This document shows positions 1 through 10,301 of a DNA stretch of 64,000 bases, one piece after another (position 1 is the stretch's first letter; every line of letters starts with the position of its first letter). The notes below the pieces were generated by a model. That model did not search any database. It saw only the letters and a program-made list of their open reading frames with translations, and was not told where the DNA came from. Source of the stretch: Curtobacterium sp. 458 (GTDB taxonomy: Bacteria; Actinomycetota; Actinomycetes; Actinomycetales; Microbacteriaceae). The position numbers were made by a program, and so were the translations under genes. The DNA is taken from NCBI RefSeq assembly GCF_030406605.1, contig NZ_CP129104.1, positions 3,610,687 through 3,674,686 on the forward strand, written 5' to 3'.

Positions 1-148
1 CCAGGGCGGCGGCCGCGACGGCGCGCTTGAGCAGCGACTCCTCGACGACGGTGACGTCGTCCTTCGTCAGCTTGCGGCGGGCGCGCTTCACGGCGCCCTT
101 CGTGCGCAGCGGCCGATCGCCGTTCGCGTGTGCTTCGTTCGGTGCCAA
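1..148 (-). CDS. N-terminus of a probable MHS-family MFS transporter (partial)
   Basis: The gene runs off the left edge, so only the first 49 codons are visible. A TTG start at 148-146 is chosen because a strong GGAGG lies 6 nt upstream. The visible peptide is a basic cytoplasmic tail, then a VVEESLLKRAVAAAAL segment that resembles the residues just before the first membrane helix of metabolite:H+ symporter proteins of the ProP/ShiA type. In that family this stretch leads into a GNAMEWFDF-like motif, which would lie beyond the window. The assignment rests on this short N-terminus and remains tentative. It is divergent from valS. Confidence 0.45.
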   Translation of the reverse strand, partial: MAPNEAHANGDRPLRTKGAVKRARRKLTKDDVTVVEESLLKRAVAAAAL

Positions 149-317
149 GTCGTTCCTCCGGTAGTGCTGTGTCTTGCCTTCGGGCGCCCGGCGGAAGCGT
201 CACTGCAGTCCTCGCGAACCCCGCGTCCGCCGGACAAACTCCGACAGACTATCAAACGCCCGGCGTGTCCGTCAGGTCGGTGTGGTACCGGCCGTCGGCG
301 ATGACGGTCCGAACCGC

Positions 318-323
318 TACGAT
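318..323 (+). promoter_or_regulatory. Candidate -10 box for valS
   Basis: TACGAT lies about 84 nt before the valS start, in a 258-bp gap between the divergent transporter gene and valS. No convincing TTGACA-like -35 box is seen. The implied leader of about 75 nt shows no T-box consensus (AGGGTGGNACCGCG), so plain transcription is assumed. Nothing else recognisable is present in the gap. Confidence 0.35.
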
Positions 324-406
324 CAGGGATACCGCGCGATGCGTGCGGACACTCAGGCACCTCACCACGGACTCGGTGCCGCACATACCGATCGAAAGGC
401 GCTGCC

Positions 407-3028
407 ATGACGAAGCCCATCCCCGACAAGCCGACCGTCGACGGTCTCGAGGACGCCTGGGGCCCCGTCTGGGAGCAGGACGGCACCTACCGCTTCGACC
501 GCGACAGCGCGACGAAGGACGCCGTCTACTCGATCGACACCCCGCCGCCGACCGCCTCCGGCTCGCTGCACATCGGTCACGTGTTCTCGTACACGCACAC
601 CGACCTCAAGGCCCGGTACGAGCGCATGCGCGGCAAGCACGTCTTCTACCCGATGGGCTGGGACGACAACGGCCTCCCGACCGAGCGCCGCGTCCAGAAC
701 TACTACGGCGTCCGCTGCGACCCGCAGCTCCCCTACGACCCGGCGTTCGTCCCGCCGTTCGAGGGTGGCGACAACAAGTCGAGCAAGGCCGCCGACCAGC
801 TGCCGATCTCCCGCCGCAACTTCATCGAGCTGTGCGAGCGCCTGACCGTGCAGGACGAGCAGCAGTTCGAGCACCTCTTCCGCACGCTCGGCCTGTCGGT
901 CGACTGGACCCAGTCGTACCGGACCATCGACGACACCTCCCGCGCCAGCGCGCAGCGCGCCTTCCTCCGCAACCTGGAGCGCGGCGAGGCCTACCAGGCC
1001 GACGCGCCGACGCTCTGGGACGTGACGTTCCGCACGGCCGTGGCCCAGGCCGAGCTCGAGGACAAGGAGATGCCCGGCGCGTACCACGGCATCGCCTTCC
1101 ACCGCACCGACGGCGGCGACGACGTCGTCATCCAGACCACCCGCCCGGAGCTGCTCGCCGCGTGCGTCGCCCTCGTCGCGCACCCGGACGACGAGCGCTT
1201 CCAGGACCTCTTCGGCACGACCGTGCGCTCGCCCCTGTTCGACGTCGAGGTCCCGGTCCTCGCGCACCACCTCGCGCAGCAGGACAAGGGTGCGGGCATC
1301 GCGATGGTCTGCACCTTCGGTGACACCACCGACGTCGTGTGGTGGCGCGAGCTGCAGCTGCCGAACCGCGCGATCATCGGCTTCGACGGTCGCGTGCGGT
1401 CGGACGAGCCGACCTGGATCGAGAGCGCCCGCGGCAAGGAGCTCTACGCCGCGATGGCCGGCAAGACCGTGTTCTCCGCGAAGAAGGTCGTCGTGGACGC
1501 CCTCACCGAGTCCGGCGAGCTGATCGGGGACGTCAAGACGATCAACCACCCGGTGAAGTTCTTCGAGAAGGGCGACAAGCCGCTCGAGATCGTCTCGACC
1601 CGCCAGTGGTACATCGTCAACGGCGCTCGCGACGAACAGCTGAAGTCAGCCCTCCGCGCCCGCGGCGAGGAGATCGCGTTCCACCCGGACTTCATGCGCG
1701 TCCGCTACGACAACTGGGTCGGCGGGCTCTCCGGCGACTGGCTCATCTCGCGCCAGCGCTTCTTCGGCGTGCCGCTGCCGGTCTGGTACCCGCTCGACGC
1801 CGACGGCAACCCGGTGTACGACCAGCCGATCGTCCCGACCGAAGCACAGCTCCCGGTCGACCCCGCGTCCGAGCCGGCCCCCGGCTACGAGGAGTCCCAG
1901 CGCGGTGTCGCGGGTGGCTTCCAGGGCGAGCTCGACGTCATGGACACCTGGGCGACGTCGTCGCTGACCCCGCAGCTCGCGGGCAAGTGGGAGTCCGACC
2001 CGGCGCTCTACGACCTCGTGTTCCCGTACGACGTCCGGCCGCAGGCGCAGGACATCATCCGCACCTGGCTCTTCACGACGGTGCTCCGCAGCCAGCTCGA
2101 AGCCGACGTCGCGCCCTGGAAGCACGCGAGCATCTCGGGCTTCATCGTCGACCCCGACCGCAAGAAGATGTCGAAGTCGAAGGGCAACGTCGTCACGCCG
2201 CTGTCGATCCTCGAGCAGCACGGTGCGGACGCGGTCCGGTACTGGGCGGCCTCGTCGAAGCTCGGCACCGACGCGGCGTTCGACCCGCAGAACCCGAAGC
2301 AGATCAAGGTCGGCCGTCGTCTCGCGATCAAGGTGCTCAACGCGGCGAAGTTCGTCTACGGCTTCCCGCTCCCCGAGGGCGCCCACGCCGTGACCGAGGC
2401 GCTCGACGTCGACGTGCTCGCCGAGCTCGGCACCGTGATCGAGCAGGCCACGACAGCCTTCGACACCTTCGACCACGCCCGCGCCCTCGAGGTCACCGAG
2501 CGCTTCTTCTGGACGTTCTGCGACGACTACCTCGAGCTCGTGAAGGAGCGCGCCTACGGCACCGCCGCGGACGCGACGCACGAGACCCAGGCGAGCGCGG
2601 TCCTGGCGCTGCGCGCAGCGATCGACGCGCTGCTCCGTCTGCTGGCACCGTTCCTCCCGTTCGCGACGGAGGAGGTGTGGGCCTGGACCCACGAGACCAG
2701 CGTGCACCGCGCACAGTGGCCGACTGCGAGCGGCCTGGCGGCCGCCGCGGGGCCGGGTGCAGCTGACCGGCTCAGTGCTGGGCCGACCGGCCTGCTCGCG
2801 GCCGTCGGGCAGGCGCTCATCGGCATCCGCGGTGCGAAGACCGCGGCGAAGGCCTCGCAGAAGACGCCGGTGACGCGTGCCGTCGTCGCGGCCCCGGCCG
2901 AGACGCGGGCGCTCCTCGAGCGTGCGGCGGTCGACCTCGCGGCCGTCGGCCGCATCGCCGACCTGTCGTTCACGGACGGGTCGGAGCTGGCCGTCACCGA
3001 GATCGAGCTGGCGGACCAGCCGGCGTAG
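407..3028 (+). CDS. valS: Valine--tRNA ligase
   Basis: Charges tRNA-Val with valine in the cytoplasm. The product is 873 aa, normal for the family. It is a class I aminoacyl-tRNA synthetase with the HIGH signature at residues 55-58 (SGSLHIGHVF) and the KMSKS loop near residues 586-591 (KKMSKSKGN). The inserted editing (CP1) domain lies between these, and an anticodon-binding domain with an Ala-rich C-terminal part follows. The ATG start at 407 has an AAAGG ribosome site about 8 nt upstream. It is transcribed alone or with the small gene 63 bp downstream. Identification is secure; the close relatives ileS and leuS have different signature contexts. Confidence 0.97.
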   Translation: MTKPIPDKPTVDGLEDAWGPVWEQDGTYRFDRDSATKDAVYSIDTPPPTASGSLHIGHVFSYTHTDLKARYERMRGKHVFYPMGWDDNGLPTERRVQNYYGVRCDPQLPYDPAFVPPFEGGDNKSSKAADQLPISRRNFIELCERLTVQDEQQFEHLFRTLGLSVDWTQSYRTIDDTSRASAQRAFLRNLERGEAYQADAPTLWDVTFRTAVAQAELEDKEMPGAYHGIAFHRTDGGDDVVIQTTRPELLAACVALVAHPDDERFQDLFGTTVRSPLFDVEVPVLAHHLAQQDKGAGIAMVCTFGDTTDVVWWRELQLPNRAIIGFDGRVRSDEPTWIESARGKELYAAMAGKTVFSAKKVVVDALTESGELIGDVKTINHPVKFFEKGDKPLEIVSTRQWYIVNGARDEQLKSALRARGEEIAFHPDFMRVRYDNWVGGLSGDWLISRQRFFGVPLPVWYPLDADGNPVYDQPIVPTEAQLPVDPASEPAPGYEESQRGVAGGFQGELDVMDTWATSSLTPQLAGKWESDPALYDLVFPYDVRPQAQDIIRTWLFTTVLRSQLEADVAPWKHASISGFIVDPDRKKMSKSKGNVVTPLSILEQHGADAVRYWAASSKLGTDAAFDPQNPKQIKVGRRLAIKVLNAAKFVYGFPLPEGAHAVTEALDVDVLAELGTVIEQATTAFDTFDHARALEVTERFFWTFCDDYLELVKERAYGTAADATHETQASAVLALRAAIDALLRLLAPFLPFATEEVWAWTHETSVHRAQWPTASGLAAAAGPGAADRLSAGPTGLLAAVGQALIGIRGAKTAAKASQKTPVTRAVVAAPAETRALLERAAVDLAAVGRIADLSFTDGSELAVTEIELADQPA

Positions 3029-3074
3029 GGTCGCGTGGGTCGGCCGGGTCGCGTCCGCGACCGGCCGGCCCACA

Positions 3075-3091
3075 CCGGACGGGAGGCACGG
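3075..3091 (+). repeat. Half-copy of GGAGGCRCGG repeat acting as ribosome site
   Basis: CCGGACGGGAGGCACGG ends immediately before the ATG of the 83-aa gene. It matches the arm of the palindromic copies at 40919 and 61687, and its GGGAGG is placed exactly where a Shine-Dalgarno sequence should be. Confidence 0.6.
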
Positions 3092-3343
3092 ATGCAGTTG
3101 GGTACGCGATGGAGCGTGGGTGGGCAGCCACCCGCGCGACTGCCCGAGACGATGGTCGTCGCCGTGCGCGGCGTCGAGGACGAGCTCGCGACGGAGTCCG
3201 TCGACACGGCGACGTGGGGCTGGACCCTGACGTTCCTCGAGGGCAAGCCGATCGTCGAGCTCGACGACGGCACGTCGATCCACCTCGACCCCGCCGGTCA
3301 CGCACAGGTGACGAACCCGGACGACGCGCCGGAAGAGGACTGA
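3092..3343 (+). CDS. Small conserved hypothetical protein (83 aa)
   Basis: Unrecognised 83-aa soluble protein with an acidic C-terminus (ending PEED) and a predicted beta-rich middle (WGWTLTFLEG, then DDGTSIHLDP). No signal peptide or membrane helix is present. ATG 3092 is chosen because GGGAGG lies 6 nt upstream. That ribosome site is itself part of a half-copy of the dispersed GGAGGCACGG repeat (3075-3091), so the repeat may have supplied the translation signal. It follows valS by 63 bp in the same direction, possibly co-transcribed, and ends at a long hairpin. Confidence 0.7.
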   Translation: MQLGTRWSVGGQPPARLPETMVVAVRGVEDELATESVDTATWGWTLTFLEGKPIVELDDGTSIHLDPAGHAQVTNPDDAPEED

Positions 3344-3384
3344 GCGGCGCGCCGGGGACGCGTCCGCACACGCGCGCCACGTCC

Positions 3385-3444
3385 GCACAACCAAAGTCAC
3401 CCCGAACCGCGGGAAACCGTGGTTCAGGGTGACTTCGGTTGTGC
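3385..3444. terminator. Bidirectional hairpin between convergent genes (type A palindrome)
   Basis: Two 24-nt arms (3385-3408 and 3421-3444) pair with two non-Watson-Crick positions around a 12-nt loop. The arm begins GCACAACCAAAGTCACCCC and ends GAACC. It lies between the stop of the 83-aa gene and the stop of the convergent hydrolase, so a bidirectional terminator is likely. A related element with the same outer arm occurs at 35836-35895. Confidence 0.7.
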
Positions 3445-3483
3445 GCCGACCGTCGACGCCGTGCGCCGTCGACGCCGTGCGCC

Positions 3484-4377
<894 letters not shown>

Positions 4378-4380
4378 CTA

Positions 4381-4396
4381 GAGAACGATCGTTCCC
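4381..4396. promoter_or_regulatory. Candidate TetR operator 2
   Basis: GAGAACGATCGTTCCC shares the core GAACGRTCGTTC with operator 1 at 4346-4361. It lies 44 bp before the TetR start and probably mediates autorepression. Confidence 0.7.
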
Positions 4397-4440
4397 CGCG
4401 CAACTCGGGGGCGGTGAACACGCAGGGAACGGGGTACGAC

Positions 4441-5025
4441 ATGGTCACCAACACGGTCGAGGCCGACACGAGGGCGCACATCGTCACGGTCGCCGACGAG
4501 CTGTTCTACGCGCGCGGCATCCAGTCGGTCGGGATGGACGAGATCCGCAGCCGTGCCGGGGTGTCGCTCAAGAAGCTCTACGCGGCGTTCCCGGGCAAGG
4601 ACCAGCTCGTCGCAGCCGTCCTCGCCGGTCGGCACGACTACTGGGAACACGGGATCGCCGAGGCCGTGGCCGCGGCGTCCTCCCCGCGTGACCGGCTGCT
4701 CGCGATGTACGACTTCCTCGAGCAGTGGTTCGGCGACGACACCTTCCGGGGCTGCGGCTTCATCAACGCGTTCGGCGAGCTCGGTGCGACGTCTCCTTCG
4801 GTGGCGCGGATCGCCCGGGAGCACAAGGAGTCGTTCCAACGGTCCGTCGCCGAGCTCGCGGCCGATGTGGTGCCCGACCGCGGGGTGGCCGCCGAACTCG
4901 CCGCGCAGCTCGCGCTGCTCGCCGAGGGTGCCCAGACCACCGCGGCGATCGCGGGCGACGCGTCGCCCGCGGGCCACGCACGCCGGGCCGCCGCGGTCCT
5001 GATCGACGCGGCCACACGCGCCTGA
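4441..5025 (+). CDS. TetR/AcrR-family transcriptional regulator
   Basis: A 194-aa regulator. Residues about 10-55 form the TetR helix-turn-helix (IVTVADELFYARGIQSVGMD, then IRSRAGVSLKKLYAAFPGK). An all-helical ligand-binding and dimerisation domain follows. ATG 4441 is preferred; an in-frame GTG at 4414 would add nine residues. It is likely to bind the two GAACGRTCGTTC palindromes just upstream, repressing itself and the divergent alpha/beta hydrolase. The inducing ligand is unknown. A 17-bp-stem hairpin follows the stop. Confidence 0.92.
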   Translation: MVTNTVEADTRAHIVTVADELFYARGIQSVGMDEIRSRAGVSLKKLYAAFPGKDQLVAAVLAGRHDYWEHGIAEAVAAASSPRDRLLAMYDFLEQWFGDDTFRGCGFINAFGELGATSPSVARIAREHKESFQRSVAELAADVVPDRGVAAELAAQLALLAEGAQTTAAIAGDASPAGHARRAAAVLIDAATRA

Positions 5026-5040
5026 GACGCGGGCCGACGA

Positions 5041-5084
5041 CGGACTGGAGGCGCGGGTCGGGTCCGCCCCGCGCCTCCAGTCCG
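5041..5084. repeat. Palindromic GGAGGCGCGG element, terminator-like
   Basis: Perfect 17-bp stem (5041-5057 with 5068-5084) around a 10-nt loop. The arm is CGGACTGGAGGCGCGGG. It lies 16 bp after the TetR stop and 60 bp before the M3 peptidase start, so it probably terminates the TetR transcript. It is one of the dispersed repeats of this window. Confidence 0.75.
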
Positions 5085-5144
5085 ACCCGGCGCAACGCCA
5101 CGAGCGCCCGCCCGACCGCAGCCTGCAGTCCGTAGGGTGGCGAC

Positions 5145-7172
5145 ATGGCAACCCCGTTCGACGAACCGAGCACCCTTCCCTACGCCCTCCCGCCGTTCAC
5201 CGACGTCCGGCTCGAGCACTTCCGACCGGCCTTCGACGCCGGCATGGCCGAGCAGCGCGCCGAGGTCGAGGCGATCGCCACCGACCCCGACGAGCCGACG
5301 TTCGAGAACACCCTCGTGGCCCTCGAACGGTCAGGGCAGCGTCTCGCGCGCGTGAGCCACGTGTTCTTCACGCTGTCCTCGGCGGACTCGACGCCCGAGC
5401 TGCACGACCTCGAGGCCGAGGTCTCGCCGCTCCTCGCCGCCCACCGTGACGCGATCACGCTCGACGGCCGCCTCTACGCCCGCATCGACGCGGTCCGTGG
5501 TGGGCTCGACGCGCGGGACGACCTCACGGACGAGGACCGTCGCCTCGTCGAGCGCACGCACACCGAGATGACCCTCGCCGGCGCGGGACTCGACGAAGCC
5601 GGCAAGGAGCGCCTCACCGCGATCAACCAGGAGCTCTCGACGCTCACCACCACCTTCGAGCGGAACCTGCTCGAGGACACGAACGACCTCGCCGTGCACG
5701 TCACCGACGAGGACGAGCTCGCAGGGCTCGACGACGGCGCGAAGTCCGCGGCCGCCGGAGCCGCAGCGGACCGCGGGCTCGACGGCTGGCTCATCACGCT
5801 GCCGCTCTACACCGGGCACCCGTGGCTCGGGTCGCTCGCCGACCGAGGGCTGCGCCAGCGGATCATGGAGGCGTCGCTCTCCCGCGGACGTCGCGGCAAC
5901 GAGCACGACAACCGGGACGTCCTGCTGCGGATCGTCCGGCTCCGTGCCGAGCGCGCGGAGCTGCTCGGCTTCCCGAACCACGCGGCGGTCGTCACTGCCG
6001 ACGAGACCGCGGGGACGCCAGAGGCCGTCGACGGGCTGCTCTCCTCGCTCGTCGGGGCCGCCGCCGCCAACGCGGACGACGAGCGGGCCGTGCGGTCCCA
6101 GGTCGTCGGGTTCGACGTCGAGGCGTGGGACTGGGCGTACGCGACCGAGCTCCTCCGCGGCCAGCAGTTCGCCGCCGACAGCTCGGCCCTCCGCCCGTAC
6201 TTCGAAGCCGACCGGGTGCTGCACGACGGCGTCTTCCACGCCGCGAACGCCCTCTACGGCTTGACGTTCACCGAGCGCCCGTACCTGCACGGCTACAACG
6301 ACGAGGTCCGGGTCTTCGAGGTCCGTGACGAGTCCGGGGACGAGGTCGGGCTCTACCTGCTCGACCTCTACACGCGGGACGGCAAGCGCGGCGGCGCGTG
6401 GATGAACCCGGTCGTGGAGCAGTCCCACCTGCTCGGCACCCTGCCCGTCGTGGTGAACAACCTCAACGTCGCGAAGCCCGCCGCCGGCTCCCCCACCCTG
6501 CTCATCCAGGACGAGGTCGAGACGCTCTTCCACGAGTTCGGGCACGCGCTGCACGGGCTCATCGCTCGCACCACGTACCCGCGGTTCTCGGGCACGAACG
6601 TCGAGCGCGACTTCGTCGAGTTCCCGTCGCAGGTGAACGAGATGTGGGTGTCGTGGCCGTCGGTCCTCGCGAACTACGCGAAGCACCACGAGACCGGGGA
6701 GCCGCTGCCGCCCGAGCTCGTCCTGGGGCTCAGCGAGTCCGAGGGGTTCAACGAGGGGTTCTCGACGACGGAGTACCTCGCCGCCGCACTCCTCGACCAG
6801 GCGTGGCACCGACTCTCGGCTGCGTCGGCCGCTGCGGTCACCGACGTCGAGGCCTTCGAGCGTCAGGCGCTGCAGGACGCGGGCATCGCCGTCGAGGCCG
6901 TCCCGCCGCGCTACTCGTCGACGTACTTCGCGCACACGTTCTCGGGCGGGTACGACGCCGGCTACTACGGGTACATCTGGTCCGAGGTGCTCGACGCCGA
7001 CACCGTGGAGTGGTTCCGCGACAACGGCGGGCTCTCACGCTCGGCCGGCGCGCGCTTCGCGGAGAAGCTGCTCGGCGTCGGCGGATCGAAGGACCCGCTC
7101 GAGGCGTACCGCGACTTCCGCGGGCGCGATGCCGAGGTCGGGCCGCTGCTCCGTCGCCGCGGGCTCGAGTAG
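5145..7172 (+). CDS. M3-family metallopeptidase (oligopeptidase/peptidyl-dipeptidase Dcp type)
   Basis: Zinc oligopeptidase of 675 aa, typical for family M3 (thimet oligopeptidase, OpdA, Dcp). The zinc site HEFGH is at residues 463-467, with the expected downstream glutamate region (FVEFPSQVNEMWVSWP). It has no signal peptide and acts on short peptides in the cytoplasm, completing protein turnover. TAGGGT lies 6 nt before ATG 5145, so the mRNA may be leaderless. The C-terminal YYGYIWSEVLDAD segment is typical of Dcp-like members. The neighbouring Clp genes are also proteolytic, but no operon is implied. Confidence 0.94.
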   Translation: MATPFDEPSTLPYALPPFTDVRLEHFRPAFDAGMAEQRAEVEAIATDPDEPTFENTLVALERSGQRLARVSHVFFTLSSADSTPELHDLEAEVSPLLAAHRDAITLDGRLYARIDAVRGGLDARDDLTDEDRRLVERTHTEMTLAGAGLDEAGKERLTAINQELSTLTTTFERNLLEDTNDLAVHVTDEDELAGLDDGAKSAAAGAAADRGLDGWLITLPLYTGHPWLGSLADRGLRQRIMEASLSRGRRGNEHDNRDVLLRIVRLRAERAELLGFPNHAAVVTADETAGTPEAVDGLLSSLVGAAAANADDERAVRSQVVGFDVEAWDWAYATELLRGQQFAADSSALRPYFEADRVLHDGVFHAANALYGLTFTERPYLHGYNDEVRVFEVRDESGDEVGLYLLDLYTRDGKRGGAWMNPVVEQSHLLGTLPVVVNNLNVAKPAAGSPTLLIQDEVETLFHEFGHALHGLIARTTYPRFSGTNVERDFVEFPSQVNEMWVSWPSVLANYAKHHETGEPLPPELVLGLSESEGFNEGFSTTEYLAAALLDQAWHRLSAASAAAVTDVEAFERQALQDAGIAVEAVPPRYSSTYFAHTFSGGYDAGYYGYIWSEVLDADTVEWFRDNGGLSRSAGARFAEKLLGVGGSKDPLEAYRDFRGRDAEVGPLLRRRGLE

Positions 7173-7212
7173 CGCGCGGCGCTGCGGCGCGCCGCGTCGG
7201 CGCCAGCGGATC

Positions 7213-7273
7213 GAACCACGAAACCGACGTCGAACCCACCTGCGGGGGCGGTTCGACGTCGGTTTCGTGGTTC
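7213..7273. terminator. Perfect 24-bp hairpin between convergent genes (type B palindrome)
   Basis: The arms 7213-7236 and 7250-7273 are perfectly complementary over 24 bp with a 13-nt loop. The arm starts GAACCACGAAACCGACG and ends GAACC. It sits between the stops of the M3 peptidase and clpX, so it is a likely bidirectional terminator. It resembles type A elements in arm length, position and GAACC end. Confidence 0.75.
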
Positions 7274-7312
7274 TACGCGACGGGACGCGACGCGGCGCCC
7301 CCGGGCCGTGCG

Positions 7313-8593
<1,281 letters not shown>

Positions 8594-8760
8594 GTGCGTG
8601 CCCTCCCTCGGCCGTGCGACGACTCCGTCGGAACCGACGCCTGACGATCCTCCCGGTGCTGATCCACCGGCTGTGTCCGAGCCTAACCGCAACCGACGAC
8701 AGCCACCGCGACGCCCGGCCGGTTTCGCGATGCGCGTTCGCCCAGGGCGTTCGATCCTGC

Positions 8761-8766
8761 TACCGT
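8761..8766 (+). promoter_or_regulatory. Candidate -10 box of ycnI-copC
   Basis: TACCGT, 46 nt upstream of the ycnI start. It would place the transcription start about 6 bp before the TACA/TGTA palindrome at 8779-8793, so a repressor bound there would block the promoter. Confidence 0.35.
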
Positions 8767-8778
8767 GTCCGAGTCTTC

Positions 8779-8793
8779 TCTACAAGTTGTAGA
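8779..8793. promoter_or_regulatory. Candidate operator (BlaI/CopY-like TACA..TGTA palindrome)
   Basis: TCTACAAGTTGTAGA is a palindrome with a single central base, 19 bp before ycnI. TACA/TGTA half-sites are typical of BlaI/MecI/CopY-family repressors, some of which control copper genes. The regulator is not in the window, so this is an inference from sequence shape and the copper-related genes it precedes. Confidence 0.5.
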
Positions 8794-8811
8794 AGTCCGG
8801 GAAGGAACACC

Positions 8812-9531
8812 ATGCCCAAGCGCGTCGCCGTCCTCGGTGCGGCAACCCTCGGCGTCACCGCCGCGATCGTCCTCGGCACCGCCGCGGCCGCGAGCGCCCA
8901 CGTCGAGGCCACCGCCACCTCCACCGCGGCGGACTCCTACACGACCGCGACGTTCTCGGTCCCGCACGGCTGCGACGGCTCCCCCACGACGAAGCTGACG
9001 TTCCACGTCCCGGAGAGCATCATCGAGGTGACCCCGACCGTCAACCCGAACTGGACCATCACGAAGACCACCGAGCCGTACACCAGCCCCTCGGCCTCCG
9101 CGGACGATGAGTCCACCGAGGACGCCGGCCAGCGCGTCACCAGCGTCACCTACGCGGCGAAGACCCCGCTCCCCGCCGACGAGCGCGACACGTTCTCGCT
9201 GTCGTTCTCCCTGCCCGACGGCAAGGCCGGCGACCGCGTCGAGATCCCCGTCACGCAGACCTGCGAGAAGGGCTCCACCGAGTGGGACCAGCAGCAGCAG
9301 GACGGCAAGGCGGAGCCCGAGCACCCCGCCCCGTCGATCGTCCTGACCAAGGCCGTCGCCACCGAGGCCGACGGTGACCCGGTGGAGACCTCGACCGCCG
9401 CCTCCGAGACGTCGAGCACGGCCAGCGGACCGGACCTCGTCGGGCGCTTCCTCGGCCTCGGCGGACTCGTGCTCGGCGCGGCCGCCCTGGTCGTCGCGGT
9501 CGCCTCGACCCGCCGACGGACCGGCAAGTGA
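8812..9531 (+). CDS. YcnI-family (DUF1775) copper-associated membrane-anchored protein
   Basis: A 239-aa exported protein. It has a signal peptide (residues about 1-30, ending ASAH), a DUF1775/YcnI domain (about 30-150), a Ser/Glu/Thr-rich linker and a C-terminal membrane helix (LGLGGLVLGAAALVVAVAS) followed by RRR. The mature N-terminal His after the cleavage site is the conserved copper-binding histidine of the family. A GGGAAGGA ribosome site precedes ATG 8812. Its stop overlaps the copC GTG start (GTGA), so the two are co-translated and act together at the cell surface in copper handling. Confidence 0.85.
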   Translation: MPKRVAVLGAATLGVTAAIVLGTAAAASAHVEATATSTAADSYTTATFSVPHGCDGSPTTKLTFHVPESIIEVTPTVNPNWTITKTTEPYTSPSASADDESTEDAGQRVTSVTYAAKTPLPADERDTFSLSFSLPDGKAGDRVEIPVTQTCEKGSTEWDQQQQDGKAEPEHPAPSIVLTKAVATEADGDPVETSTAASETSSTASGPDLVGRFLGLGGLVLGAAALVVAVASTRRRTGK

Positions 9532-10208
9532 CGACTCGCCTCCAGCGACCGGCTGCGCGTGCACCGCACGGTCGGTTCCGTGCGGCCGGGAGGCTCGTGG
9601 CCGTGTCTGCCACGGCCCTCACGATCGCGGGCGGTGCGGTCCTCGGTCTCGCGGCTCCTGCCAGCGCCCACAACTACATGATCGCCTCGACGCCGAAGGT
9701 CGACGGGACGCTCACGTCCCTGCCGAAGGCGTTCGAGATCACGACGAACGACAAGCTCCTCGACATCGGCGGATCGAACGCCGGGTTCGCGTACCGGATC
9801 GTCGGTCCCGACGGGAAGTACTACGAGGACGGCTGCCTCGACGTCGACGGGCCCTCGATGACCACGAAGGCCGCGCTCGGCTCCTCGGGCAAGTACACGG
9901 TCGAGTGGCAGATCGTCTCCGCAGACGGGCACACCGTGTCGGACGAGTACACCTTCACCTGGAAGGCACCGTCTGGGTTCTCCCCGGCGTCGGGCGCGTC
10001 CGAGCCACCCACGTGTGCGACGGCGTCCGGCGGGTCCTCCGAGGCACCGACGAACGGCACCGCGTCGGGCTCGGGCGACTCGGCGACCACGGACGCGCTG
10101 TTCATCGGCGCGGGCGGGGTCGTCCTGGTCGGCGCGGTCGTCGCGGTGCTGCTGCTCCTCCGCCGACGCCCGGCAGCGCCGTCGCCCGACGAACCCGACG
10201 AGGACTGA
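9528..10208 (+). CDS. copC: CopC-domain copper resistance protein
   Basis: A 226-aa exported protein with a signal peptide ending PASAH, so the mature protein again begins with His, the usual CopC copper ligand. A single CopC beta-barrel domain covers about residues 40-150. A Ser/Thr-rich linker, one membrane helix (ALFIGAGGVVLVGAVVAVLLLL) and an acidic tail follow. Unlike the frequent CopC-CopD fusions there is no multi-helix CopD part. The GTG start at 9528 overlaps the ycnI stop. It is likely to bind Cu at the outer membrane face. A strong hairpin follows. Confidence 0.88.
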   Translation: MTTRLQRPAARAPHGRFRAAGRLVAVSATALTIAGGAVLGLAAPASAHNYMIASTPKVDGTLTSLPKAFEITTNDKLLDIGGSNAGFAYRIVGPDGKYYEDGCLDVDGPSMTTKAALGSSGKYTVEWQIVSADGHTVSDEYTFTWKAPSGFSPASGASEPPTCATASGGSSEAPTNGTASGSGDSATTDALFIGAGGVVLVGAVVAVLLLLRRRPAAPSPDEPDED

Positions 10209-10228
10209 CGCCGACGCGCCGGACCCGC

Positions 10229-10246
10229 ACCGTGCCTCCCGGCCGG
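10229..10246 (-). repeat. Half-copy of the GGAGGCRCGG repeat
   Basis: ACCGTGCCTCCCGGCCGG, an unpaired single arm directly after copC and before the terminator hairpin. Confidence 0.5.
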
Positions 10247-10255
10247 CCCGCAACG

Positions 10256-10293
10256 CACGAAGGCCCCGCACCGGACGGTGCGGGGCCTTCGTG
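10256..10293. terminator. Strong hairpin terminator between copC and clpP2
   Basis: Perfect 17-bp GC-rich stem (10256-10272 with 10277-10293) and a GGAC tetraloop, placed between convergent stops. No long T-run follows, as is common in actinobacteria. Confidence 0.85.
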
Positions 10294-10301
10294 CTGCAGC
10301 G

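Noticed and set aside
331..406. T-box riboswitch before valS
   Set aside because: The leader is too short and lacks the conserved T-box sequence and specifier-loop structure.
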